From Pedobacter xixiisoli (lineage in GTDB: Bacteria; Bacteroidota; Bacteroidia; Sphingobacteriales; Sphingobacteriaceae): 64,000 bases of DNA. A model generated the notes under the pieces. The model was not told the origin of the DNA. It did not search any database and saw only the letters and a list, made by a program, of their open reading frames with translations. The number at the start of each line of letters is the position of its first letter. Positions within the stretch are counted from its first letter, which is position 1. Made by a program: the position numbers and the translations under genes. This document shows positions 8,917 to 16,993 of this stretch, piece by piece. The DNA is taken from contig NZ_OCMT01000005.1 of assembly GCF_900215335.1 (NCBI RefSeq), forward strand, positions 238,130-302,129. Direction: 5' to 3'.

Positions 8917-10371
8917 ATGAAAATTATTAGCAAGATGAAGCTGATCATGGTAGTGTTGATTATTGGAGCCTTAGTTTCTTGTTCCAAAGATTTCGACAAT
9001 TTAAACAATGATCCCAACCGTTTGGAAAACGTAGCTCCAGGAACATTGTTAGCACCAGCTCAATATTACGGACACTGGGCCATCACCTTAAGAGCACATC
9101 GTATTCATAACGAATTAATGCAGTATACGGTAGAAACGGGCACCTTAAATGATTTCGCCCGCTACATATTTAGAGAAAACGAACCTGATTACTTGTGGAC
9201 AAACCTTTACAGACGAGCTTACGACATGCAAGAAATGTATCAGTTGGCAGAGAAGATAAAGGATAGTAACAATATGGGGGCAGCCTTGGTGATGAAAGCT
9301 TGGTTGGTATCAAACCTTACGGACATATTTGGAGATATTCCTTACACCGAAGCATTTAAAGGAGATGATGAATTGTACTATCCAAAATTTGATACCCAAA
9401 AGAGTATTTATGAGAGCTTACTAGCCGATTTAAAGAGAGCTAATGATTTGTTTAAAGAAAATCTAGCATTTGAAGGTACAGATCTGATTTACAATAATGA
9501 TGTGATCAAGTGGAAGAAATTTACGAATGCGCTACGATTACGTTTGTTATTGAGATTATCTGATAGGCCGGAGATGAACAGCAGAGCGGAAATTGCAGAA
9601 ATGCTAGGTAATCCAACAAAGTACCCATTGTTTGAGAGAAATGAGGATGAAGCGATGATGAAAAACACTGGTATTAGTCCATTTATCAATACTTTTTCAA
9701 CCTGGAGAGATGCAGAGTTTAGTGGTAACAGACGTTTAGGTAAACCACTGATGGATCTGATGAATACTACTGTTGATGGTAGACGGTTCAGATATGCAAC
9801 TAAAAACAGGGACGGCGGTTACAACGGCATTCCTAGCGGATATACACAAACACAAGCTGCTGAATTTGCGGTGAATGGCGGTGTTGGGGCATCTACGTAC
9901 GCTGCTACGCTACAATTGCAGGATTATCCATATCCATTGTTGACCTATTCGGAAGTAATGTTCAATTTGTCTGAAGCAGCTTTAAAAGGATGGATAAGCG
10001 GAAGTGCAGAAACTTATTATAATAAAGGTATCGAGGCATCATGGAGGCAATGGAATTGCACTTGGGATGGCGGTGCCGGAACAACCTATTTGGCCAGAAG
10101 TACGGTAAAGTTTAACAACACCATGGAGCGTTTAATGAACCAAAAATACATTGCGCTTTTCTTTTCAGGTTTCGAGGCATGGAATGACTACCGCCGTACG
10201 GGCTATCCAAACTTGCCTATTGGTCCAGCAGTGGGTAATGACGGAATTTTACCTCGTAGATTAGAATATCCATTGATTGTTAAGGCAACCAATAAAGAAA
10301 ATTACAGAGAAGTAGCGGCAAGAATTGGTGGCGATAATTTAAAAACAAGGGTATGGTGGGACAACAACTAA
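8917..10371 (+). CDS. SusD/RagB family surface lipoprotein (SusD-like_2 type)
   Basis: 484 residues with lipobox ALVSC (Cys about 22). The mature start, SKDFDNLNNDPNR, is typical of SusD-like_2 proteins. The helical TPR-like body includes ADLKRANDLF, NALRLRLLLRLSD and LTYSEVMFNLSEAALKGW. The C-terminal FFSGFEAWNDYRRTGYP block is characteristic. It forms the lid of the SusC barrel and binds the extracellular substrate. The substrate cannot be read from the sequence. The end of the gene overlaps the next by 19 bases. Confidence 0.93.
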   Translation: MKIISKMKLIMVVLIIGALVSCSKDFDNLNNDPNRLENVAPGTLLAPAQYYGHWAITLRAHRIHNELMQYTVETGTLNDFARYIFRENEPDYLWTNLYRRAYDMQEMYQLAEKIKDSNNMGAALVMKAWLVSNLTDIFGDIPYTEAFKGDDELYYPKFDTQKSIYESLLADLKRANDLFKENLAFEGTDLIYNNDVIKWKKFTNALRLRLLLRLSDRPEMNSRAEIAEMLGNPTKYPLFERNEDEAMMKNTGISPFINTFSTWRDAEFSGNRRLGKPLMDLMNTTVDGRRFRYATKNRDGGYNGIPSGYTQTQAAEFAVNGGVGASTYAATLQLQDYPYPLLTYSEVMFNLSEAALKGWISGSAETYYNKGIEASWRQWNCTWDGGAGTTYLARSTVKFNNTMERLMNQKYIALFFSGFEAWNDYRRTGYPNLPIGPAVGNDGILPRRLEYPLIVKATNKENYREVAARIGGDNLKTRVWWDNN

Positions 10372-11246
10372 GGAAATGTTATTTCGTTAAAGTAGCTTGT
10401 TTTTTACTAGTGGCGTTAACCGTACTTGCTTGTAAGAAAAAAGGAGAACCTGCTAGTACTGAGTACGAGCCTATAAAAGTGCTTTCTTATAATATTTATG
10501 AAGGATTTAGAGGCGATGAAACGACTATTACCAACTTTAAGAAATGGGCAGATACCTTAAAAGCCGACGTAATTGCTTTTCAGGAAATGAAATATTTTAC
10601 CAAAGCAAGCCTGAAGACTTTTGCTGCAGAAATTGGTTATCCGTATACGGTAATGTTTCATGAATCTGGCTTGCCGGTAGCTTTGGTGTCGCGTTATCCT
10701 ATCACCAATATCAAAACTGTGCCTTCAGATCTGCATCTCATAGAAGCTCAAATTCTAGGCTATCACTTTTTTGTAGTGCATTTAAACGCTGCTACTTACG
10801 AAAAAAGGCAGCAAGAAATGAGCATCATTATGGATCGTGTGAATAAGGTTAGCGATAAAGAGAAGATACTGATGATGGGCGATTTCAATAACATGTCGCC
10901 TCAAGATGCTAAAGATTATGACAATACTGCTAAAATGAATTTGGTAGCGCAGAGTGAAATCAATAATCCAGGGACTAAAATCCTGAATAATGGGAAGATA
11001 GATTACACAGTAATACAGACATTGTTGGATAATGGCTTTTATGACACTTGGAAAATGTTCAGAACAGGCTACGAAAAAAGTGCTCCCACTAAGTTAAGAA
11101 CGCATAATAACTACACTCGGATAGACTACATTTTTGTGAACAAAGCACTTTCGAACGACTTTGCCAAATCTTACATGATAAAAGACGAGTTCACAGATTA
11201 CGCTTCAGATCATTATCCAATGGTGTTTATTTATAAAAAGCGATAA
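10353..11246 (+). CDS. EEP-superfamily phosphodiesterase lipoprotein 1
   Basis: 297 residues. A hydrophobic leader ends in the lipobox VLAC (Cys27). The rest is an endonuclease/exonuclease/phosphatase domain: KVLSYNIYEGF, the metal-binding Glu in VIAFQEM, the catalytic His region VVHLNAATYEKR, the metal/catalytic MMGDFNN, RIDYIFV and the terminal SDHYP. All expected catalytic blocks are present, so it should be active. The family covers nucleases, sphingomyelinases and inositol-phosphate phosphatases; the substrate is not evident. The ATG lies inside the SusD gene (19-base overlap), which implies translational coupling. It is about half identical by eye to the EEP domain encoded by the next gene. 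Confidence 0.88.
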   Translation: MVGQQLRKCYFVKVACFLLVALTVLACKKKGEPASTEYEPIKVLSYNIYEGFRGDETTITNFKKWADTLKADVIAFQEMKYFTKASLKTFAAEIGYPYTVMFHESGLPVALVSRYPITNIKTVPSDLHLIEAQILGYHFFVVHLNAATYEKRQQEMSIIMDRVNKVSDKEKILMMGDFNNMSPQDAKDYDNTAKMNLVAQSEINNPGTKILNNGKIDYTVIQTLLDNGFYDTWKMFRTGYEKSAPTKLRTHNNYTRIDYIFVNKALSNDFAKSYMIKDEFTDYASDHYPMVFIYKKR

Positions 11247-11287
11247 CTCATCTCAAAACTTAAAATCAGGAACTATTTCAATCAAAA

Positions 11288-13090
11288 ATGATGAAAAAGA
11301 TACTATTACTATGCGCTCTTTATAGTGTGTTAATTGCTAAGGTAAGCGCACAAAAAAAATGGGAGTACGGGTTTGGCTCTTTAAATGGAGTGGTTAACGA
11401 TACTAAAAATACAAGTGTAACCATATCAAGAAACGAAACGAATGAATTGCTTCCTATTCCTGCCGAATCTCAAGTTATTAGTTTAAGAGTAGGAAACAAT
11501 AAAGAAAATAATGGGGGCTTCAATGTGTCTGATTCTGGGACTGAATTTGGAACAGGGGCGAAATTGGTGATGACTGCTCCGCAAGGTTCCTCCACTAATA
11601 AATTCTCTATCACCCGTATCAATGGAACACCGTTGTTCGCCGTTAGCTTCCACGTAAAATTTGACTCAGGAAGCAAGGGGAACTATAAGTTTGCCATTGG
11701 GAAAGATGTAGATGGTAAGACACCTTTTTCAAATGCCTATAATTTTAGTGCTACGGCGGCACTACCTACATTTCTAATTCTGCAATGGGATATTTCTAAA
11801 ACTGGTTATCGATTATCCGTACAGCAAAAAGATAAAAGTTTGTCTGGGATAGATGCATCATTGAATCCAGCAATATCTTTTGTGAATGGCAAGGAATACA
11901 GAGTGCAGGTTTATGCCAATAACACCGCAGAAGAAACAATGTATTTCCATCAAGCGAAGGAATATAAAATTGCCGCAGGTGCGTCACAAATATGGATTGA
12001 TGACAAGCTTTTACTTAAATCTGCTGGAGAACCTAATTTCTTCACTGCCGAATTGCCTGCAAAAGAAATAATTAATGCTTTTGTTTTTTTGGGAGAGGGA
12101 ACCGACAATGCAAAAGCTTATTTCGATGATTTCGTCTACGCCAATTACATTAAAAAGCTGGTTAGGAAAATCCCTCAAAAAAATGCCAATGCAGGTAAAG
12201 CCGAAAAATTGGATCCTGTTTGGGGAACTGGGAGTATATCCTCTTATCAAAAAACAGCATCACTTTTTGGAAAAACAGATATACCTAATCCTGATGTATT
12301 AAAGATTCTTTCTTGCAATGTTTTGAAAGGGTTTAGCGGAGATCTTGCGATAGAGCTAGCTTTTCAAGAGTGGATCAATGAGCGTAAACCTGATGTAATA
12401 GCTATCCAAGAATTGAATGGTTTTAACCCAAAAAGATTGGAGGAGTTCGCCAAAAAAATGGGTTTTCCCTATGCAGTAATGCACAAGGAAGAAGGTTATC
12501 CTCTAGGTCTCTTATCAAAATACCCGATCAGTAACGTAAAGAAAATTAAAGACGGAATGCGACACGGCATCTTATCTGGCAAAATACTCGACTACAATTT
12601 CATTATCACACACTTGGTTTCTTATACCTATCAGCAAAGGATAAAAGAAGTGGATAGTGTGGTCTTAAAACTAGTCAACGATATCCCAAAAAATGAGAAA
12701 ATAATCATGATGGGAGATTTTAATAACATGTCTCCAGAAGATAAACAGTATTACGATAACAACCCTGAAAAAATGAAGGCGCTGGTAAATTCAGAGAAGA
12801 ATAATCCGGGTAATACTTATCTGAAAAACGGAAAGATAGATTATACCACAATTCAAAAAGTATTAGATGCAGGGTTTTATGATACCTATAGAATCTTCAA
12901 TAAGCACTACGATAAAAGTGCCCCTACAAAAATGAAGAACCATAACAACTATACACGTATAGATTATATATGGGTAAACAAAAATGCCAAACCAGATTGT
13001 GTGGATATGTTCATCGTAAAGGATCAACTTACTGATTACATGTCCGACCATTACCCAACCTTATTAATCCTAAAAAAAGAAAAAAAATAA
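11288..13090 (+). CDS. Two-domain secreted protein: unnamed beta-sandwich-like domain plus EEP phosphodiesterase
   Basis: 600 residues with a signal peptide (about 1-22, ending VSAQ). Residues about 24-292 form a domain that recurs in the products of 14194 and 15705. Shared blocks include SGAKLL/TGAKLV, TNKFSITRINGT, LPTFLILQWDIS, SFVNGKEYRVQVYANN, QIWIDDKLLL and AYFDDFVYANYI. Residues about 335-600 are an EEP domain with ILSCNVLKGF, IAIQEL, ITHLVSYTYQQR, MMGDFNN, RIDYIWV and SDHYP, paralogous to the preceding lipoprotein. I infer that the first domain directs the phosphodiesterase to its substrate or the cell surface. The fold of the first domain is a guess from its alternating-strand pattern. 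Confidence 0.85.
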   Translation: MMKKILLLCALYSVLIAKVSAQKKWEYGFGSLNGVVNDTKNTSVTISRNETNELLPIPAESQVISLRVGNNKENNGGFNVSDSGTEFGTGAKLVMTAPQGSSTNKFSITRINGTPLFAVSFHVKFDSGSKGNYKFAIGKDVDGKTPFSNAYNFSATAALPTFLILQWDISKTGYRLSVQQKDKSLSGIDASLNPAISFVNGKEYRVQVYANNTAEETMYFHQAKEYKIAAGASQIWIDDKLLLKSAGEPNFFTAELPAKEIINAFVFLGEGTDNAKAYFDDFVYANYIKKLVRKIPQKNANAGKAEKLDPVWGTGSISSYQKTASLFGKTDIPNPDVLKILSCNVLKGFSGDLAIELAFQEWINERKPDVIAIQELNGFNPKRLEEFAKKMGFPYAVMHKEEGYPLGLLSKYPISNVKKIKDGMRHGILSGKILDYNFIITHLVSYTYQQRIKEVDSVVLKLVNDIPKNEKIIMMGDFNNMSPEDKQYYDNNPEKMKALVNSEKNNPGNTYLKNGKIDYTTIQKVLDAGFYDTYRIFNKHYDKSAPTKMKNHNNYTRIDYIWVNKNAKPDCVDMFIVKDQLTDYMSDHYPTLLILKKEKK

Positions 13091-13094
13091 GATT

Positions 13095-14168
13095 ATGCTT
13101 AAGAGATTATTATACACAGTTGTTTTAGCAACGCTGCTGCAAAATGTAAGTGCGCAAGTTAAATTTTATCCCGCCAAGCAATTTACAATGGTGGGGAAGG
13201 CGCAAGAAACAGACTCTTTTTATCACCGATTAGATACCAATAGATACAAAGGTTTGCCGCCACGCATAGTTCAGTTGTTGTCAAATACTGCGGGTTTGGC
13301 CATTTCTTTTAAAACAAACAGTACATCTATCTCGGCTAAATGGTGCGTGTCTAGAAGTAGGCCTAACCCTTATCTCACGCCAATAGCCAATAAAGGATTG
13401 GACTTGTATGTGAAAATTGATGGCAAGTGGCAATTTGCTGGAATTGGTAAAAATACTGCGTTGTGTAGCGATGAGGTAATTATCAATAACATGGATAATA
13501 CGGAGAAGGAATTTTTACTGTATTTGCCTTTATACGATGTAATTAGGCAGTTAGAAATTGGTGTGGATAACAAAGCTAAAATCGAGTCTGGCTCAAATCC
13601 ATTTAAGCATAAGGTACTTATTTATGGTTCTAGCATTGTGCAAGGTGCATCAGCAAGTAGACCTGGAATGGCCTATCCTGCCAAGCTTTCTAGACTTAGC
13701 GGTATCAACTTTATTAACCTAGGTTTTAGCGGGAGCGCCAAAATGGAACCTGCGGTGGCAGATATGGTTGCCTCTGTTGAGGCTGATGCCTATATTTTAG
13801 ATTGCGTACCTAATTCTACTCCTCAAGAAATTAAAGAAAGAACGGCTTATCTGGTAAATACAATTCGTAAAAAACATCCTAAAGCACCAATAATTGTAAT
13901 GCAAAGTGTGATACGCGAAAGAGGTTTTGTAGACAAAAAAATGGGCGAAAACGTGAGAAATCAAAACTTGGCAATCCAAAGTGAAGTGTTAAAATTATTG
14001 CAGGCCAATGTAAAAGATTTGTACTTCATCACATCAGAAAAGATGTTGGGTTTCGATCATGAAGGCTCTGTAGACGGTACACATCCCAACGATTTGGGCT
14101 TCGAAAGAATGGTCAATTACATCTACCCAATTATCAAGGAAACTTTATCTAAACACGGAATAAATTAA
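13095..14168 (+). CDS. Secreted SGNH/GDSL hydrolase with GxDLY N-terminal domain
   Basis: 357 residues with a signal peptide ending VSAQ (about 21). An N-terminal beta domain (about 22-165) includes GLDLYVKIDGKW, matching the GxDLY domain that precedes this type of esterase. The catalytic SGNH domain starts at VLIYGSSIVQGAS (nucleophile Ser about 179-180), has LGFSGS as the Gly block, and ends with DGTHPND, supplying Asp327 and His330. Such enzymes hydrolyse acyl or acetyl esters outside the cell. It starts 4 bases after the EEP gene, so it belongs to the same transcript. Confidence 0.9.
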   Translation: MLKRLLYTVVLATLLQNVSAQVKFYPAKQFTMVGKAQETDSFYHRLDTNRYKGLPPRIVQLLSNTAGLAISFKTNSTSISAKWCVSRSRPNPYLTPIANKGLDLYVKIDGKWQFAGIGKNTALCSDEVIINNMDNTEKEFLLYLPLYDVIRQLEIGVDNKAKIESGSNPFKHKVLIYGSSIVQGASASRPGMAYPAKLSRLSGINFINLGFSGSAKMEPAVADMVASVEADAYILDCVPNSTPQEIKERTAYLVNTIRKKHPKAPIIVMQSVIRERGFVDKKMGENVRNQNLAIQSEVLKLLQANVKDLYFITSEKMLGFDHEGSVDGTHPNDLGFERMVNYIYPIIKETLSKHGIN

Positions 14169-14193
14169 TAATTCAAAACAAAAAAATTGAGCG

Positions 14194-15702
14194 ATGAAAA
14201 AATGCTTACAACTATTATTGATGTGTGTTCTATTTGCGGGATATACTAAAGCGCAGAACAAAAGCTGGACGTACGATTTTGGAACTGCTACAGGAAACCT
14301 TTCTCCAACCGCAGCTGCAGGCATACTATCTGCTAACGATGGAGATCCTACCCATATTCATTCTTTGTTGCCTGCCCCAGCAGATGGACAAATAGCTAGG
14401 GTTTGGACTGGAAACAGTAACGTGGGTGGCTACACGCTTTCTACATCTGGTACATTGGGTTCGGGAGCGAAATTGCTTTTTAATCCAGCGCCTACATCTT
14501 CAACTACAAAATTCTCGATATTGAATATTGATGGAACCGCTGTAATGAGTGTGGGTTTTAAAATCAAATTTGAGACGGGTACAAATGCACGCTATAGGTT
14601 TGCCGTAGGTAGAGATGTGTCTACGATCAATTGGAGTACAGCCTCAGGTTCTACCCAACTCTCTAATGGCACTAACTTTAATGATATGCTTACCAATCTT
14701 CCATCATTTTTGCTAATGCAATGGGATTTAAGTTCATCCAATTATACCTTAAAAATTAGAAAACAGGCAAGCTCAGATAACAATGTATCTTTTGATGGTT
14801 GGGAGACATTAAATCCTACGCTAAACCCATCTGTTTCTTTTGTAAATGGAGGTATTTATGATGTGCAGCTATATGCAAATAATGGTTCAGCAAGCGCTAC
14901 CTATACCAAAATGGGCGTTACACAAACTGTGGCGGCACGCTCTTGCCATATTTGGATAAACAATACTCAGTTGTTGTTTGCTGCTAACGATCCTAATTTT
15001 AAGGATGCTGGTACAGGTTTGGCAGCTAACGCCGCGTTAAATGCCTTTATCTTTTTGGGCTATAACAATACAGATCCAGATGATTCTGCAGTGCATGATG
15101 CACGAGCCTACCTAGATGATTTCGTTTATGCCAATTATCTAGAAAATATCAACGTCTTACCAGTAGTTTTAGACGGATTTTCGGCAACAAAGCAAAACAA
15201 TGGCGTATTACTAAACTGGAAAACCTTGTCAGAAAAAGACAATGCGAAGTTTGAAATTTTTAGGTCTGGAGATGCAGATCAAGCTCCTAAGCTCATCAAA
15301 ACAATAACAGGAAAAGGCAATACATCCACGCTAACTAATTATAGTACGACGGATAATTCGCCATTAATAGGAAATAACTATTACAAGCTGGTACAGTCAG
15401 ATTTTAATGGTAAGGCCGATACGTTAGCTACCGCATCTGCAAAAATGGGCTTTGCTAAAAGCGATTTCAACATCTACGTAGCAAATACAAATTCAGTACG
15501 ATTGTCGATTAATTCTTTAACTAGCGAAAGTGCTGCGCTTGAAATTTATAATTTATCCGGTCAATGTTTGTTACGTGAAAAAGTAAGACTAACCGAGGGA
15601 GCGAACCAGCTGGCTATACCTGCAAAACTAGGTTCAGGAGTTTATGTGGGAGTCCTAAACACCAAAGAAGATCATTTTACAACCAAGTTTATAAGTAAGT
15701 AA
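14194..15702 (+). CDS. Secreted protein with the shared domain and a type IX secretion tail
   Basis: 502 residues with a signal peptide (about 1-20). Residues about 22-325 are a second copy of the domain seen in 11288-13090. It is especially close to the copy in the next gene (NLSPTAAAGILSANDG, ARVWTGNSNVGGYTL, KFSILNIDGT, HIWINN). A fibronectin-like segment (LDGFSATKQNNGVLLNWKTL) follows. The last about 80 residues resemble a type IX sorting domain (ALEIYNLSGQCLL, GSGVYVGVLNT, TTKFISK). The protein is therefore expected to be exported across the outer membrane and either released or attached. No catalytic motif is visible; a binding role is my inference. Confidence 0.8.
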   Translation: MKKCLQLLLMCVLFAGYTKAQNKSWTYDFGTATGNLSPTAAAGILSANDGDPTHIHSLLPAPADGQIARVWTGNSNVGGYTLSTSGTLGSGAKLLFNPAPTSSTTKFSILNIDGTAVMSVGFKIKFETGTNARYRFAVGRDVSTINWSTASGSTQLSNGTNFNDMLTNLPSFLLMQWDLSSSNYTLKIRKQASSDNNVSFDGWETLNPTLNPSVSFVNGGIYDVQLYANNGSASATYTKMGVTQTVAARSCHIWINNTQLLFAANDPNFKDAGTGLAANAALNAFIFLGYNNTDPDDSAVHDARAYLDDFVYANYLENINVLPVVLDGFSATKQNNGVLLNWKTLSEKDNAKFEIFRSGDADQAPKLIKTITGKGNTSTLTNYSTTDNSPLIGNNYYKLVQSDFNGKADTLATASAKMGFAKSDFNIYVANTNSVRLSINSLTSESAALEIYNLSGQCLLREKVRLTEGANQLAIPAKLGSGVYVGVLNTKEDHFTTKFISK

Positions 15703-15704
15703 TC

Positions 15705-16892
15705 ATGATGAAATTTTTAAGAATATTATCCTGTTTTGCACTGTTAGTGCTAACATTGATTTCTTGTAAAAAAGACAATACAGCAGCGGTAACTGTTACG
15801 CTTTCTGAAGATATTGTGATCCTTGGTATAGGCGAAGAAAGACAGTTGAGCGTGACTGGTGTACCTGCACAAGAAGTTGTTTGGAGTTCTTCAGATGCTT
15901 CCGTAGCAACCGTAAGTGTTACCGGAATGATTACCGCTTACAAAACTGGTGCGGTAGATATCAAGGCAACTTATAAGGATGCTACCTCTGTATGTAAGTT
16001 AAGTGTAGTGGTAGGCAATTATCAAAAAAACTGGATTTACGACTTTGGACAAACAGAAGGTAATTTATCGCCTACATCTGCTGCTGGAGCATTATCTGCT
16101 AATGATGGCATTGCGGGTCACATACATGCATTATTGCCAGCACCAACAAGTAGTCAGATAGCTCGTATATGGACTGGAAATAGTAATGTAGGAGGGTTTA
16201 CCTTAACCAACACTGCTACTATCGGCTCGGGTGCCAGACTACTTTTTAAAGCACCGCCGTCAACTTCTACCAGTAAGTTCTCTATACTTAATATCGATGG
16301 TACAAATTTGTTCAGCATTGGCTACCAAATGAAATTGCAGGCTGGTACAGCAGGTACTTATAAATTTGCACTAGGCAGAGATGCCAGTACCATGGATTGG
16401 AATACGGCATTACCGTCTTTAAATGCTTCCCAGTTTTCTAATAATGTTAATTTTAGTCCTACCGCAGCACTGCCCGTTTTTTTAATTATGTGGTGGGATA
16501 TTACGCCAAACGGTTACCAATTAAGTATTCAACAAAAGGATAAAAGTTTGGTTGCAGTAGATGCAACGCTGAACCCAAAAGTTAGCTTTGTAACTGGTGG
16601 AGAATATGATGTGCAGATCTATGCCAACAATTCTACAGGAGCTAGGAGATATGTAAAGAATAACGAAAAATATTCAATCTTACCTGGTGCATCGCACATT
16701 TGGATCAATAACAATTTACTTTTAAAAGCTGCTGGAGATTCAAATTTTGTGACTTCGGAAATGGATGCGAATGCAACATTAAACGCTTTTATGTTTATGG
16801 GCTTGAGCAATACCAATAATGCCGCACAGGTATATTTAGATGATTTTAAGTATGCCAATTACATCACAGACCTCAATATGCTAAGTAAGTAG
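15705..16892 (+). CDS. Lipoprotein with a Big_2 domain and the shared domain
   Basis: 395 residues with lipobox TLISC (Cys21). Residues about 30-105 are a bacterial Ig-like Big_2 repeat (VVWSSSDASVATVSVTGMI, GAVDIKATYKD). Residues about 108-390 are the third copy of the operon's shared domain, near-collinear with that of the upstream gene (NLSPTSAAGALSANDG, ARIWTGNSNVGGFTL, SHIWINNNLLL, YLDDFKYANYI). It starts 2 bases after the previous stop, so it is co-translated. It is a likely surface-exposed accessory binding lipoprotein of the SusCD complex. No enzyme motif is seen. Confidence 0.8.
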   Translation: MMKFLRILSCFALLVLTLISCKKDNTAAVTVTLSEDIVILGIGEERQLSVTGVPAQEVVWSSSDASVATVSVTGMITAYKTGAVDIKATYKDATSVCKLSVVVGNYQKNWIYDFGQTEGNLSPTSAAGALSANDGIAGHIHALLPAPTSSQIARIWTGNSNVGGFTLTNTATIGSGARLLFKAPPSTSTSKFSILNIDGTNLFSIGYQMKLQAGTAGTYKFALGRDASTMDWNTALPSLNASQFSNNVNFSPTAALPVFLIMWWDITPNGYQLSIQQKDKSLVAVDATLNPKVSFVTGGEYDVQIYANNSTGARRYVKNNEKYSILPGASHIWINNNLLLKAAGDSNFVTSEMDANATLNAFMFMGLSNTNNAAQVYLDDFKYANYITDLNMLSK

Positions 16893-16927
16893 AACCAAAC
16901 TTACTATAAATAAAACTAACCATAGTT

Positions 16928-16968
16928 AAGCTTGCTTTGCTGCCTCGTGATAGCAGTAAAGTAAGCTT
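16928..16968 (+). terminator. Long hairpin after the last gene of the secreted-protein run
   Basis: A 16-base arm (16928-16943) pairs with 16953-16968 around a 9-base loop. The only two departures from Watson-Crick pairing are G-T, so the RNA stem would be very stable. No long T-run follows. It may end most transcripts before the transporter gene or protect the 3' end of the SusCD operon message. Confidence 0.5.
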
Positions 16969-16993
16969 CGCTATTCCTTAACCTAAACAACTA

